NCBI GenBank assembly: GCA_004295885.1
Contig: SEDG01000001.1
Location: 8,267 to 72,266 of the forward strand
DNA from: Pedobacter sp.
GTDB taxonomy: Bacteria; Bacteroidota; Bacteroidia; Sphingobacteriales; Sphingobacteriaceae
DNA: 64,000 bases
Direction: 5' to 3'
Part shown: piece by piece, positions 38,013-47,525 of the stretch
Position numbering within the stretch: the first letter of the stretch is position 1
Layout of the letters: each line of letters begins with the position of its first letter
The notes under the pieces: model-generated
Databases searched by the model: none
Told to the model about the DNA's origin: nothing
The model's input: only the letters and a program-made list of their open reading frames with translations
Translations under genes and position numbers: made by a program

Positions 38013-41000
38013 ATGCCTAAAAAATCATCTATTCATTTTTCATTAATTGTACTACTCAACCTGTTAATGACAGCTTCAGGAACATCTGCTCAGACGAAAC
38101 AGGCGAAATTAGTTTCACTGGATGCCTTCAGGAAAGGATTTGAGGTGCCGCAAGATTCCTTAAAACCATATGTATATTGGTATTGGGTAAGTGACAACAT
38201 TTCAAAAACAGGAATTACCAAAGATTTGGAAGCTATGGCTAAAGTAGGCATAGGTGAGGCTTTTATAGGTAACATTGGCCTATCGACTGTTCCTTACGGT
38301 AAGGTAAAGGTTTTGAGCAAAGAATGGTGGGAACTCACCAAATTCGCTATTACAGAAGGGCAACGCTTGGGGGTTGACATCGGCATTTTTAACAGTCCAG
38401 GCTGGAGCCAATCTGGAGGGCCATGGGTAAAGCCGACTGAAGCAATGCGTTATTTAGTGTCGACGGAGGTATCAATTACCGGAGGCAAAAATGTAAAGAT
38501 GAAACTACCTGCAGTTCAGGAAGGATTTCAAGATATGGCGGTAATCGCTTATCCTGTTTCTTCCCTTCCTGAGCAGACGGTTGCAGATTTCAAACCTAGC
38601 TTAAAGTTTTCCACTACAATTAATAATGGCAATTACTTAATCGATAAAAATTTAAACACAGCCATTGCCTTTACTCCAGAAGCGAAAAAAAATGGATTGA
38701 CCATAGATTTTAACCTTGAGAAAAGTTTCACGGCAAGAAGCATCACCATTCATCCAGATACGGTACAATTGTCAGCGCAGGTAGAGGTTCAAGTACTTGT
38801 TAATGGCTCTTACAAGCCTATTAGGAAGTTTCTGATGGATAGGAGCAACAATATGATCACGGTAGGCCCTAATGTTTATGGAGAAATATGCATTGCTTTG
38901 CCAGTGACGACCGCTACAAGTTTTAGGTTGGTTTTTTCTGAGTTAAATAATCCACAGGGCCAACAAAAAGTAGGGGGCATTAAAGAAATCGTCTTGTCAT
39001 CTTACCCAAAGCTAGAGCGATACATTGAAAAGCAAATGGGTAAAATGCTACAAGTGCCAACGCTTTCCTGGAATGAATATTTGTGGGAAAACCAGATGGA
39101 AAATGGTAGTGCAAATATGAAAGTAAGTGCCAGTAGTGTTATTAATATCACTAAATTTTTAGATAATAATGGTGTCCTTAACTGGAATGCCCCAAAGGGA
39201 AAGTGGATAGTTAGAAGAGTCGGACTTGTGCCGACAGGCACAAAAAATGCACCAGCTTCCCCAGAAGCCACAGGGTTTGAAGTAGATAAAATGAATCGGG
39301 TTTCCTTAGAAAAACACTTCAATGCTTACTTAGGTAAGTTTTTAAAAGAATTACCTGCCGATAAGAGAAAGTCATTCAAACATGTAGTGTTAGATAGTTA
39401 TGAGGTTGGCCCCGAGAACTGGACGGAAGGTTTGGCAGAAGGCTTTAGGAAGAAATACGGTTACGATCCGATCGTTTGGTTGCCAGTCTTGTCGGGAACG
39501 ATTGTTAATAGCGCCCAGGAATCAGATCGCTTTCTTTGGGACCTGAGACGGTTGATTGCTGATCGCATAGCTTACGACTATGCTGGTGGATTAAGGGATA
39601 TCAGTAAGAAAAATGGATTAAAAGTATGGTCGGAGAACTATGGGCATTGGGGTTTCCCTTCAGAATTCTTGCTTTATGGTGGACAAGGAGGTGAAATCGC
39701 TGGTGAATTTTGGGTAGAAGGTACCTTAGGAAACGTAGAGTGTAGAGCAGCTTCTTCTGCGGCACATATATATGGCAACAACCGTGTGTTTGCCGAGAGT
39801 TATACCGCAGGTGGTTTGCCGTATCAACGCTACCCAGGTTACTTGAAAAAACGAGGAGATTGGTCTTTTACGGAAGGGATTAATCATGTGCTTTTGCATG
39901 TATATATTCATCAGCCATATGAAGATAAGGATCCAGGTATGAACGCCTGGTTTGGGACAGAGTTCAATAGGAAAAACACTTGGTTCGAGCAGTCTAAAAC
40001 CTGGATAGATTACCAACGTCGAAGCATGTTTATGTTACAACAAGGAAAGCCGGTTAATGATATTTGCTATTTTATTGGTGAGGATGCACCGAAGTTAGCT
40101 GGTGGTAGAGATCCCGAAATTCCAACAGGTTATTCTTATGATTATATCAACGCTGATGTGATCTTAAACAAAATGACTGTAAAAGACGGTAAACTAACGC
40201 TGCCCGATGGGATGAGCTATAGGATGATGGTTATGCCTCCATTAACGACTATTACTCCTGAACTATTGCAAAAGATAAAGGAGTTGGTTATTGCCGGAGG
40301 GATCATCTTAGGCCCCAAGCCTACGAAGTCGCCGAGTTTAAGAAATTATCCTAACGCTGATCAAAAAGTTAGAGCATTAGCTGATGAGTTATGGGACGAT
40401 GCTAATCGAAAAGATCAAACCACGAATGCATTGGGCAAAGGATTTGTTTTGAATGATATTAGCTTAACTAGGGCACTAGTCCAATTTCAGATCCCCCAAG
40501 ACATCGTGATCCCGAACGGAAAACCATTACTATTTACGCATAGAAAAACTGCTCAAGAGGAAATCTATTTCATTACGAACCAGAGTGACGAAAGGCAGGA
40601 AGCAACTATTACATTTAGGGTAAAAGATAAGCATCCTGAGCTCTGGGATGCCACCACAGGTACAACTAGGAAATTGCCCCAGTTTTTTTCAACTTCAACT
40701 GGCACAGCGCTTTCGTTAAAGTTTGAACCTGCTGAGAGTTATTTTATCGTGTTCGTTGCAGATGACAGTAAAACTACTACGACTGAAAATTTCCCTCAAG
40801 CGAATTCAGTACAGGAAATCACCAGCCCATGGAGGGTTAAATTTCAAGACAATAAGCGTGGCCCAACTGCCGAAGTTGAATTTACAACCTTGCAGGACTG
40901 GTCTCATCACTCAGATGAAAAAATTAAATACTTTTCAGGCACCGCTACTTATACCAACACTTTCATAGGGAAAGCTCCCATATCTGGCGAGCGTATTTTT

Positions 41001-41291
41001 TTAGACCTTGGAGATGTAAAAAATATGGCCACGGTTAAAATCAACGGTAAAACAGTGGGTGGATTATGGACAGCGCCTTGGCGTATTGATATTACGAAAT
41101 TCGTAAGCAACGGCAATAATTCAGTTGAAATTGAAGTGGTAAACCTTTGGGTTAACAGAATGATTGGAGATAGCAAACTTTCAGAAAAAGACCGACCAAC
41201 ATGGTTAGCCAACAATTATTTCAATCCTACAGACCCTTTAACTCCATCGGGATTATTGGGTCCAGTGCACATCAAATTAATCAAATATTAA
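38013..41291 (+). CDS. GH106 family alpha-L-rhamnosidase
   Basis: A 1092-residue secreted protein (signal ending GTSAQ). The N-terminal barrel has PYVYWYWVSDNISKTGITKDLEAM and IGIFNSPGWSQSGGPWVKP, the hallmark start of GH106. HVVLDSYEVGPENWT and WSENYGHWGFPSEFL give the active-site acidic residues. The C-terminus has a galactose-binding-like beta-sandwich (YFSGTATYTNTF, WTAPWRIDITKFV). GH106 enzymes remove alpha-L-rhamnose from rhamnogalacturonans and arabinogalactans. It is 92 nt from the previous gene and carries its own candidate promoter motif. Confidence 0.88.
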   Translation: MPKKSSIHFSLIVLLNLLMTASGTSAQTKQAKLVSLDAFRKGFEVPQDSLKPYVYWYWVSDNISKTGITKDLEAMAKVGIGEAFIGNIGLSTVPYGKVKVLSKEWWELTKFAITEGQRLGVDIGIFNSPGWSQSGGPWVKPTEAMRYLVSTEVSITGGKNVKMKLPAVQEGFQDMAVIAYPVSSLPEQTVADFKPSLKFSTTINNGNYLIDKNLNTAIAFTPEAKKNGLTIDFNLEKSFTARSITIHPDTVQLSAQVEVQVLVNGSYKPIRKFLMDRSNNMITVGPNVYGEICIALPVTTATSFRLVFSELNNPQGQQKVGGIKEIVLSSYPKLERYIEKQMGKMLQVPTLSWNEYLWENQMENGSANMKVSASSVINITKFLDNNGVLNWNAPKGKWIVRRVGLVPTGTKNAPASPEATGFEVDKMNRVSLEKHFNAYLGKFLKELPADKRKSFKHVVLDSYEVGPENWTEGLAEGFRKKYGYDPIVWLPVLSGTIVNSAQESDRFLWDLRRLIADRIAYDYAGGLRDISKKNGLKVWSENYGHWGFPSEFLLYGGQGGEIAGEFWVEGTLGNVECRAASSAAHIYGNNRVFAESYTAGGLPYQRYPGYLKKRGDWSFTEGINHVLLHVYIHQPYEDKDPGMNAWFGTEFNRKNTWFEQSKTWIDYQRRSMFMLQQGKPVNDICYFIGEDAPKLAGGRDPEIPTGYSYDYINADVILNKMTVKDGKLTLPDGMSYRMMVMPPLTTITPELLQKIKELVIAGGIILGPKPTKSPSLRNYPNADQKVRALADELWDDANRKDQTTNALGKGFVLNDISLTRALVQFQIPQDIVIPNGKPLLFTHRKTAQEEIYFITNQSDERQEATITFRVKDKHPELWDATTGTTRKLPQFFSTSTGTALSLKFEPAESYFIVFVADDSKTTTTENFPQANSVQEITSPWRVKFQDNKRGPTAEVEFTTLQDWSHHSDEKIKYFSGTATYTNTFIGKAPISGERIFLDLGDVKNMATVKINGKTVGGLWTAPWRIDITKFVSNGNNSVEIEVVNLWVNRMIGDSKLSEKDRPTWLANNYFNPTDPLTPSGLLGPVHIKLIKY

Positions 41292-41353
41292 CTAAACACT
41301 ATAGCTTAAAGTAGCGATGTAGTAATCGAAATTTTAAGATAAAATAAACACTA

Positions 41354-44131
41354 ATGAAGAAATACCTATTGCTCCTTTTGTTTAGCAGCTTTTGCTCAAT
41401 AGACTTGTTTGCACGGCAGGCTATGGTTACTGTGGGCCGTACTACAGTGGAAGGGCTAAATGTTATGGAGGGTGTAACGAAGATACACCCTCGCCTTAGT
41501 TGGCAAATTGAAAGCGCACAGCGAAACGTGAGCCAGACTGCGTATCAAATCATAGTGGCCAGTTCAATGGCCGCTATTGGGCAGAACAAGGGTGATGTTT
41601 ATGATAGCCGCAAAGTAAATTCTAATCAGTCCATCAATATTGCCTATCCTTTAGTGAACCTATTGAGCTGCAGACCATATTATTGGAGGGTACGTGTTTG
41701 GACGAGCAAGGGAGCTTCAAAATGGAGCGCCACGGGCAAGTGGAGTATGGGCATACTGAATGATTCGATTTGGAAGGCAGACTGGATTGGTACAGAGAAA
41801 ATGTTAAAAACAGATGATCCTTACAATCCATTTACCCGCCTTGCGGCACGATACCTGCGAAAAGAACTAACTGTTTCTGTCAAGCCAATTCGGGCAACGG
41901 CCTACATCGCCGGGATGGGCCTGTACGAATTGTATGTAAACGGTCTCAAGGTCGGAAAACATGTTTTATCACCTACACTTAAAGAATATAATAAAGAAAT
42001 TCCGTACAATACCTTGGATGTAACTGCTTATTTTAAGAAGGGCAGTAACGCCATTGGAGTGATTCTAGGAAACGGAAGGTACTTTACTGTTCGCTACAGC
42101 AAGGATGGGGGTATGGCAGCTGGCAATGCTCCGAGTACCCATTATGGTCTTCCGATGTTGAAAATGCAGGTCTTGCTGGAATATGCCAATGGAACCAAAG
42201 AGCTCATCACCTCTGATCGATCATGGAAGGCAACCTCAAACGGGCCAATCATCGCAAATAATGAGTTTGACGGAGAGGAATATGACGCGAACAAAGAATT
42301 AACTGGCTGGTCATTGCCAAACTATAAGGATAAAGATTGGTATAAGGTTTCTGTAGTAACGCCAGCATCAAATAAATTGGTGACCCAGGTTAATGAAAAT
42401 ATTGCTGTAAAGGACAACATTGTTCCCAAAACAATTCACCAGACCAAAAATAGGAGCTATATTTTAGATATGGGACAGAATATGGTAGGCTGGCTCAAAA
42501 TTAAGGTGAGGGGAAAAAAGGGCGATACCATTACATTAAGATTTGCGGAAACATTGAAGAATGCCGATAGTCTGTTTTTGGCTAATATCAGAAGTGCCAA
42601 GGTAACCGATAAGTATGTGATAAAGGGTACAGGTGAGGAGCTATGGGAGCCACGTTTTGTTTTTCATGGCTTTAGGTATGCTGAAGTACGGGGATTGAAG
42701 TATCAGCCTAAAAAGGAAGATTTTACAGGCAGGGTAGTTTACGATGACTTGCCAACCATTGGCTTATTCCAAACCTCAGACAAAACCATAAACCAGGTCT
42801 ATAAAAATGCATACTGGGGTATCATAGGAAACTATAGAGGAATGCCTACAGACTGTCCACAACGCGATGAGCGAATGGGGTGGCTTGGTGATCGTTCGGT
42901 AAGTTCCTATGGCGAAAGCTTTGTTTTCGATAACTCTAGGTTATATGCAAAATGGATGGATGATATCGAGGCTGCCCAAAAGGAAAGTGGAAGTATTCCA
43001 GACGTTGCGCCAACCTATTGGAAAAACTATACGGATAATGTGACCTGGCCAATTACATTTTTAGTTATACCAGAAATGTTAAGAAAGCAGTTTGGAGATA
43101 CGGTAACTTATCAAAAGCAATATCCCAATATGAAAAAATGGATGCTTTACATGTGGGATACTTACCAAGTAGATGATATGGTTCAAAAGGATACATACGG
43201 CGACTGGTGTTTGCCACCTGAAAACTTGAATATCATTTTTTCACTTGATACCAATCGGAATACAAAAGGACCTGTAATTGGTGCCGCCTATTACTATTAT
43301 GCACTGAGCTTAATGAAAAAATATGCGGATCGTTTAAAGAATTCAGCCGACTATGCGCTGTTTGATGGAATGGCCAAAAAGGTAAGGGCGGCCTTTAATG
43401 CCGAGTTTTATAATCAAGATGGAGGTTTTTACGCGAATAATACGGTTACCTCAAATCTCTTGCCGCTTACATTCGGGATCGTTGAGGAGAAAAATCGGGA
43501 GAAGGTATTTCGTCAAATAGTAGATCGTACATTGAATCTATATCAAGGGCATGTAAGTACTGGGCTAATTGGCGGGCAATGGTTAATGAGAGGCTTATCA
43601 GATAACGGCAGACCCGATTTAGCTTACAAAATAGTTACCAATACAACTTACCCAAGTTGGGGCTACATGGCGGCACAAGGAGCCACTACGATTTGGGAAC
43701 TGTGGAACGGTAATACCGCCGATCCTGCTATGAATTCTGGTAACCACGTTATGCTATTGGGCGATTTGCTGGTGTGGAACTATGAATATTTGGGAGGCAT
43801 CAAGACAGATCAACAAGACGTTGCCTTCAAGAAGATCATAATGGACCCTTACTTGGCGCCAGCGCTCACTTTTGTCAATGCAAGTACCACATCACCTTAT
43901 GGAAAAATAGTTTCTAACTGGAAGAAGAATGGTAAAAACTTTAGCTGGGAAGTGAGTATCCCATCGAATTGCAAAGCTATCCTGGCTTTTCCAGTAAGTT
44001 CCTTTAGTGCAATTTTAGAGAACAATAGAAAGCTTAGTGGGATAAATGAAATCAAGTATTTACGTACTGAGAACGGCAAAACTTATGTTGAGGTGGCTTC
44101 TGGAAATTATGTCTTTAGCTGTAAATTCTGA
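41354..44131 (+). CDS. GH78 family alpha-L-rhamnosidase
   Basis: A 925-residue secreted protein. Domain order fits GH78: an N-terminal beta-sandwich (PRLSWQIESAQRNVSQTAYQ, about 40-130), a Bac_rhamnosid_N domain (ARYLRKELTVSVKPIRATAY, about 160-340), a concanavalin-like domain, the (alpha/alpha)6 catalytic barrel with PTDCPQRDERMGWLGDRS (Asp505, Glu506), and a C-terminal beta-domain. TIWELWNG is a further signature. It hydrolyses alpha-L-rhamnosides. With GH106 it covers two rhamnosidase families, which suggests a substrate with more than one rhamnose linkage. Confidence 0.93.
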   Translation: MKKYLLLLLFSSFCSIDLFARQAMVTVGRTTVEGLNVMEGVTKIHPRLSWQIESAQRNVSQTAYQIIVASSMAAIGQNKGDVYDSRKVNSNQSINIAYPLVNLLSCRPYYWRVRVWTSKGASKWSATGKWSMGILNDSIWKADWIGTEKMLKTDDPYNPFTRLAARYLRKELTVSVKPIRATAYIAGMGLYELYVNGLKVGKHVLSPTLKEYNKEIPYNTLDVTAYFKKGSNAIGVILGNGRYFTVRYSKDGGMAAGNAPSTHYGLPMLKMQVLLEYANGTKELITSDRSWKATSNGPIIANNEFDGEEYDANKELTGWSLPNYKDKDWYKVSVVTPASNKLVTQVNENIAVKDNIVPKTIHQTKNRSYILDMGQNMVGWLKIKVRGKKGDTITLRFAETLKNADSLFLANIRSAKVTDKYVIKGTGEELWEPRFVFHGFRYAEVRGLKYQPKKEDFTGRVVYDDLPTIGLFQTSDKTINQVYKNAYWGIIGNYRGMPTDCPQRDERMGWLGDRSVSSYGESFVFDNSRLYAKWMDDIEAAQKESGSIPDVAPTYWKNYTDNVTWPITFLVIPEMLRKQFGDTVTYQKQYPNMKKWMLYMWDTYQVDDMVQKDTYGDWCLPPENLNIIFSLDTNRNTKGPVIGAAYYYYALSLMKKYADRLKNSADYALFDGMAKKVRAAFNAEFYNQDGGFYANNTVTSNLLPLTFGIVEEKNREKVFRQIVDRTLNLYQGHVSTGLIGGQWLMRGLSDNGRPDLAYKIVTNTTYPSWGYMAAQGATTIWELWNGNTADPAMNSGNHVMLLGDLLVWNYEYLGGIKTDQQDVAFKKIIMDPYLAPALTFVNASTTSPYGKIVSNWKKNGKNFSWEVSIPSNCKAILAFPVSSFSAILENNRKLSGINEIKYLRTENGKTYVEVASGNYVFSCKF

Positions 44132-44184
44132 TCGCACAAAGAAAGCTTCTTAAGCAAACCAAATATTTAAAAACTAATTAGATC

Positions 44185-46419
44185 ATGCATAAATTCAATA
44201 TAAAAAAGTTTCAGACCCTGATAGTCACATTCCTGATTTGTTTTGTAGCAAAAGCTCAAAATCAACCAGCCATAAAGATTTCCAATTCGCAGTTAAGCTT
44301 TGCTGTAAACAGTGAAAGTGGCCAGTTCAGTGTTCAGGATAAGAAAAGTAAGCGCTCTTGGGTTTCTTTACCTTATAAGAAAATTAAGTTTTTAAGTGCC
44401 TCGGCCGTCTCACCTAGTCAGCTTAAGATGTCGCTAATTGATTCTACATCTGGGATCAATTTTTCGAGCCTAGTTACGTTGGAAAATGATAGCAGCCTAT
44501 CCTTTGTGTTATCGACGAGCCAGAAAGCTATGGCCATAGACCAGTTAAGCTTTCCACAGGCTATGAAAACAAATTATGAGAAAGGTTTTTTAGTGTTTAA
44601 CTATCGCTCAGGTGGTGTCCAGATTGCGCAAAATGACATTACTTATCCAGCAAAGCGAATGATGGTTTATGACAATATTGGCTTGGATATGCCTTGGGTA
44701 GGGGTTTATGACGCAGTTAAAGGGGATGGGATGATGGTTTTGGCAAATACACCCTACGATGTAGAGATAGATTTTAGTGAAGACAAAGGCTTGATGTGGC
44801 CCAATGTAGCTTGGGCATCTTCTCTAAGACAATTTTCCTATGCAAGAAAGGTCTCTTATATTTTCACTTCAGGCGGTAATTACGTCTCACTAGCTAAAGC
44901 TTACAGGAACTACCTCAAGCAAATCGATGATTTTAAAACTTTGGCTCAAAAGGCAATCGCAAAACCAAGGGTTAATTGGTTGAAGGGAAGTGCTGTCGTT
45001 TGGGGCAGTAGTGGCTTAAAGTTCGCAAGGGAAGCAAAGGCAATGGGAGTCCATACTGCCATTATTATGGGCAGTAAATTTAAAAAAGATGAGATCAAGC
45101 AGATGACTGACTTAGGCTTTTTAAACTCTAGTTATGAAAACTTAGAGGGCACTAGAGAGGGGTCTATGGGACACATGAAGGATACCATGGCAATAGCCGC
45201 TTACCATACCGTTGAGGGCAAGCCTATTATTGGATGGGTAACCAAAACAGGGGTTGAGTATTACTCTCGATCCTCAGTAAGGTCGTTACAGGCGGCACCA
45301 AGCTATTTACCTACTTATATAAATGATGTTCCGCTTACGGGACTGTTTTTAGATGTTACGCCTGCATTCTTGATTGAAGACTTTCATCCATTGCATACTT
45401 TCAACAGAGAAGCAGATAAGCAATATAAAAATAAGATTAAAGAATACATCGGGAAAGACCTTGGCTTAGTGTTGGGGGGTGAGCATGGTAAAGCTTGGAA
45501 TTCTTCAATTCTTGAATATTCGGAAGGAACTATGACAGGATCTTTCTTTTGGGAAGATGGAAATAAGCCTGGGTATTTAGATCCGCCAAAGGACACAACC
45601 TATATGTCTGCCAATTTCAAAAAATATGGCTTCAATTACAGAAATAGGATTCCACTTTGGCAACTGGTATTTAACGATTGTGTTTCATCTACTTGGTATT
45701 GGGGAGATTCGAGTGATTGGTTTTATGCTGTAACGCCTACCATAAGCGATTTAAAAGATAATTTCAATATGCTTTATGGCAGTATGCCGCTAATTTGGGC
45801 TGACAAAAAGGGATATGGATGGGATAGAAACCGGAGTAGATTTGTACAAACCATACGTAACGTATCTAATTTTCAAAAGCGAGTTTCATTTTCTGAGCTG
45901 CTAAGTCACGAATTTTTGAATGAGGAGCATACCCTTCAGCACAGCAGATTTGCAGGCGGTGGGCAAGCATTCGTAAACTTTGGGGAAAAGGCAATAAAGC
46001 ACACAATTGGTAAGGAAAGTATCAGTTTGGCTCCAAGAGGTTTTTATCTTACCGCTCCTGGATTTCTACAGTCTAAAACCATTGATGAGTTGGGTGTTGT
46101 AACCAAAATAGTAACAGACAGCTTAATCTCTGTTCAAACTGACCAACTTAGGAAGGTGGGACCAATCAGCACAAATGGAACGGTAACTATATTTAAGCAG
46201 GATAATGGGATTTGGAGAATCGTTGTTGAAAATACCTTGGCAACAACTGAAATAGATGTAAAGGCAATCGTGAAAAGTAAAAACCTGAAGTTTTACACAC
46301 TGTCGCAAGTGGATGAGGATGGAAGCAAAGGAAAGGTGTTAAGTAAGAATTTACCAGCTAACTTGATTAAGATACCTGCAGCAACAGGTATAATGCTATT
46401 CGATATAAACATTGAATAG
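44185..46419 (+). CDS. Glycosidase-like secreted protein (DUF5696/GH101-like barrel), family uncertain
   Basis: A 744-residue secreted protein (signal ending VAKAQ). An N-terminal beta-sandwich (30-240) is followed by VSLAKAYRNYLK, a segment typical of DUF5696-type and GH101-like enzymes. The central barrel has PLTGLFLDVTPAFLIEDFHP, LVLGGEHGKAWNSSILEYSEGTM and WYWGDSSDW, with Asp, Glu and His residues that could form an active site. The C-terminal 200 residues are beta-rich. It ends the rhamnosidase unit and precedes a terminator. It is likely a glycosidase of the same pathway; the family assignment is only moderate. Confidence 0.55.
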   Translation: MHKFNIKKFQTLIVTFLICFVAKAQNQPAIKISNSQLSFAVNSESGQFSVQDKKSKRSWVSLPYKKIKFLSASAVSPSQLKMSLIDSTSGINFSSLVTLENDSSLSFVLSTSQKAMAIDQLSFPQAMKTNYEKGFLVFNYRSGGVQIAQNDITYPAKRMMVYDNIGLDMPWVGVYDAVKGDGMMVLANTPYDVEIDFSEDKGLMWPNVAWASSLRQFSYARKVSYIFTSGGNYVSLAKAYRNYLKQIDDFKTLAQKAIAKPRVNWLKGSAVVWGSSGLKFAREAKAMGVHTAIIMGSKFKKDEIKQMTDLGFLNSSYENLEGTREGSMGHMKDTMAIAAYHTVEGKPIIGWVTKTGVEYYSRSSVRSLQAAPSYLPTYINDVPLTGLFLDVTPAFLIEDFHPLHTFNREADKQYKNKIKEYIGKDLGLVLGGEHGKAWNSSILEYSEGTMTGSFFWEDGNKPGYLDPPKDTTYMSANFKKYGFNYRNRIPLWQLVFNDCVSSTWYWGDSSDWFYAVTPTISDLKDNFNMLYGSMPLIWADKKGYGWDRNRSRFVQTIRNVSNFQKRVSFSELLSHEFLNEEHTLQHSRFAGGGQAFVNFGEKAIKHTIGKESISLAPRGFYLTAPGFLQSKTIDELGVVTKIVTDSLISVQTDQLRKVGPISTNGTVTIFKQDNGIWRIVVENTLATTEIDVKAIVKSKNLKFYTLSQVDEDGSKGKVLSKNLPANLIKIPAATGIMLFDINIE

Positions 46420-46481
46420 CATTGCTCAAATAGGCAAATTAATAAGTCTCGTTTGTTTTTAAACGCTTAATAACCTTAAAG

Positions 46482-46526
46482 AAGGTTAACCAAATGTCTG
46501 TTAAAAGGCAATTGCTAACCTTTTTT
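46482..46526 (+). terminator. Intrinsic terminator of the rhamnosidase operon
   Basis: AAGGTTA (46,482-46,488) pairs with TAACCTT (46,516-46,522) around a 27-nt loop that can fold further, followed by a run of T to 46,526. It lies 63 nt after the stop of the preceding + strand gene. The remaining gap to 46,695 is AT-rich and shows no gene. Confidence 0.65.
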
Positions 46527-46695
46527 ATTAAACCCCGTCTTATAAGGGTGAATTTCATAAGTTAATTTAGGTGCCTTGGGTCGTGTTTCCAAACACCATT
46601 ATCATAATTCACACGGATCTTCTTAAATTTAAAAAGCTTCTAAGTTTTTTAAAAAAAACTAAAATTATGTGTTGTTTAAAAAAAAATCGGGTTAG

Positions 46696-47511
46696 TTATT
46701 TCTGTTTACTGACAGATGTATGCGTATAATAGATAGCCATCCCAGTAAATAATAACCCACCAATTAAATTTCCTAAAGTAACAATTAGCTGGTTATAGAG
46801 CCACCACTCTACAAATGTAACTTTTGCTCCAAAAAGCATTCCTGCGGGTATAACAAACATTTTGACAACTGCATGTTCAAAACCCAGTGAAAAAAATATA
46901 AAGATGGGAATTCCGCCAGCAAATATTTTGCCCAAAGTCGATTTGGAGGTCATGGCCATTACAACACCCATACATACCATCCAGTTGCATAAAAGGCCTT
47001 TTACAAAAGCAGTAAATACACCAGAGAAACCATTAGCCTTATATCCAATAGTCTTTTTCTCTGCAGCTTTTATCAGCAGCTGTTCGATTGGGCCATTTAA
47101 GTCTGAGGATGATAACCAAAATAAAAATGCATATAATAAACTTCCAACAAGGTTACCCAGAAATACCCAAAACAGGTTTTTAAGCATTGTATTAAATGAA
47201 ATCTTTTTTTCAAACCAAGCCAACGGTAATAAGCAACAGCTTCCAGTTGCTAATTCTGACCCCAACAAAACCACTATTATAAAGCCTACCGGAAATAACA
47301 ATGCGCCAATAACGCTCAACTTAGTTTGTGCTGTAACTAAATAAGCAAGCGTTACTGCAATGCCAAGTAATGCACCAGATAACGCCCCTCTAATTAAAAG
47401 GTCTTTAATTTTTAAACTTGATTTTTCAATAGCCAAACCCAACATATTGTTGGCTACTTCTTTGGGTGATACATAATCGATAATATTATAATTGTTTAGT
47501 TGAGGTTGCAC
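46696..47511 (-). CDS. Formate/nitrite transporter (FNT/FocA) family channel
   Basis: A 271-residue membrane protein starting with GTG. Family signatures are present: LLGSELATGSCCLLPLAW, NLFWVFLGNLVGSLLYAF, VKGLLCNWMVCMGVVMAM and LGFEHAVVKMFVIPAGML, including the conserved His of the FNT pore. FNT channels pass formate, nitrite, hydrosulfide or short organic acids. It starts 15 nt after the family X gene on the same strand, so the two are probably one transcript, an unusual partner for a glycan locus; export of an acid end product is one possible role. Confidence 0.9.
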   Translation of the reverse strand: MQPQLNNYNIIDYVSPKEVANNMLGLAIEKSSLKIKDLLIRGALSGALLGIAVTLAYLVTAQTKLSVIGALLFPVGFIIVVLLGSELATGSCCLLPLAWFEKKISFNTMLKNLFWVFLGNLVGSLLYAFLFWLSSSDLNGPIEQLLIKAAEKKTIGYKANGFSGVFTAFVKGLLCNWMVCMGVVMAMTSKSTLGKIFAGGIPIFIFFSLGFEHAVVKMFVIPAGMLFGAKVTFVEWWLYNQLIVTLGNLIGGLLFTGMAIYYTHTSVSKQK

Positions 47512-47525
47512 TATAAATTTTAGCC

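Noticed and set aside
46862..47344. 160-codon open frame on the + strand opposite the FNT channel gene
   Set aside because: It is a shadow of a highly conserved membrane-protein gene and has no family features.
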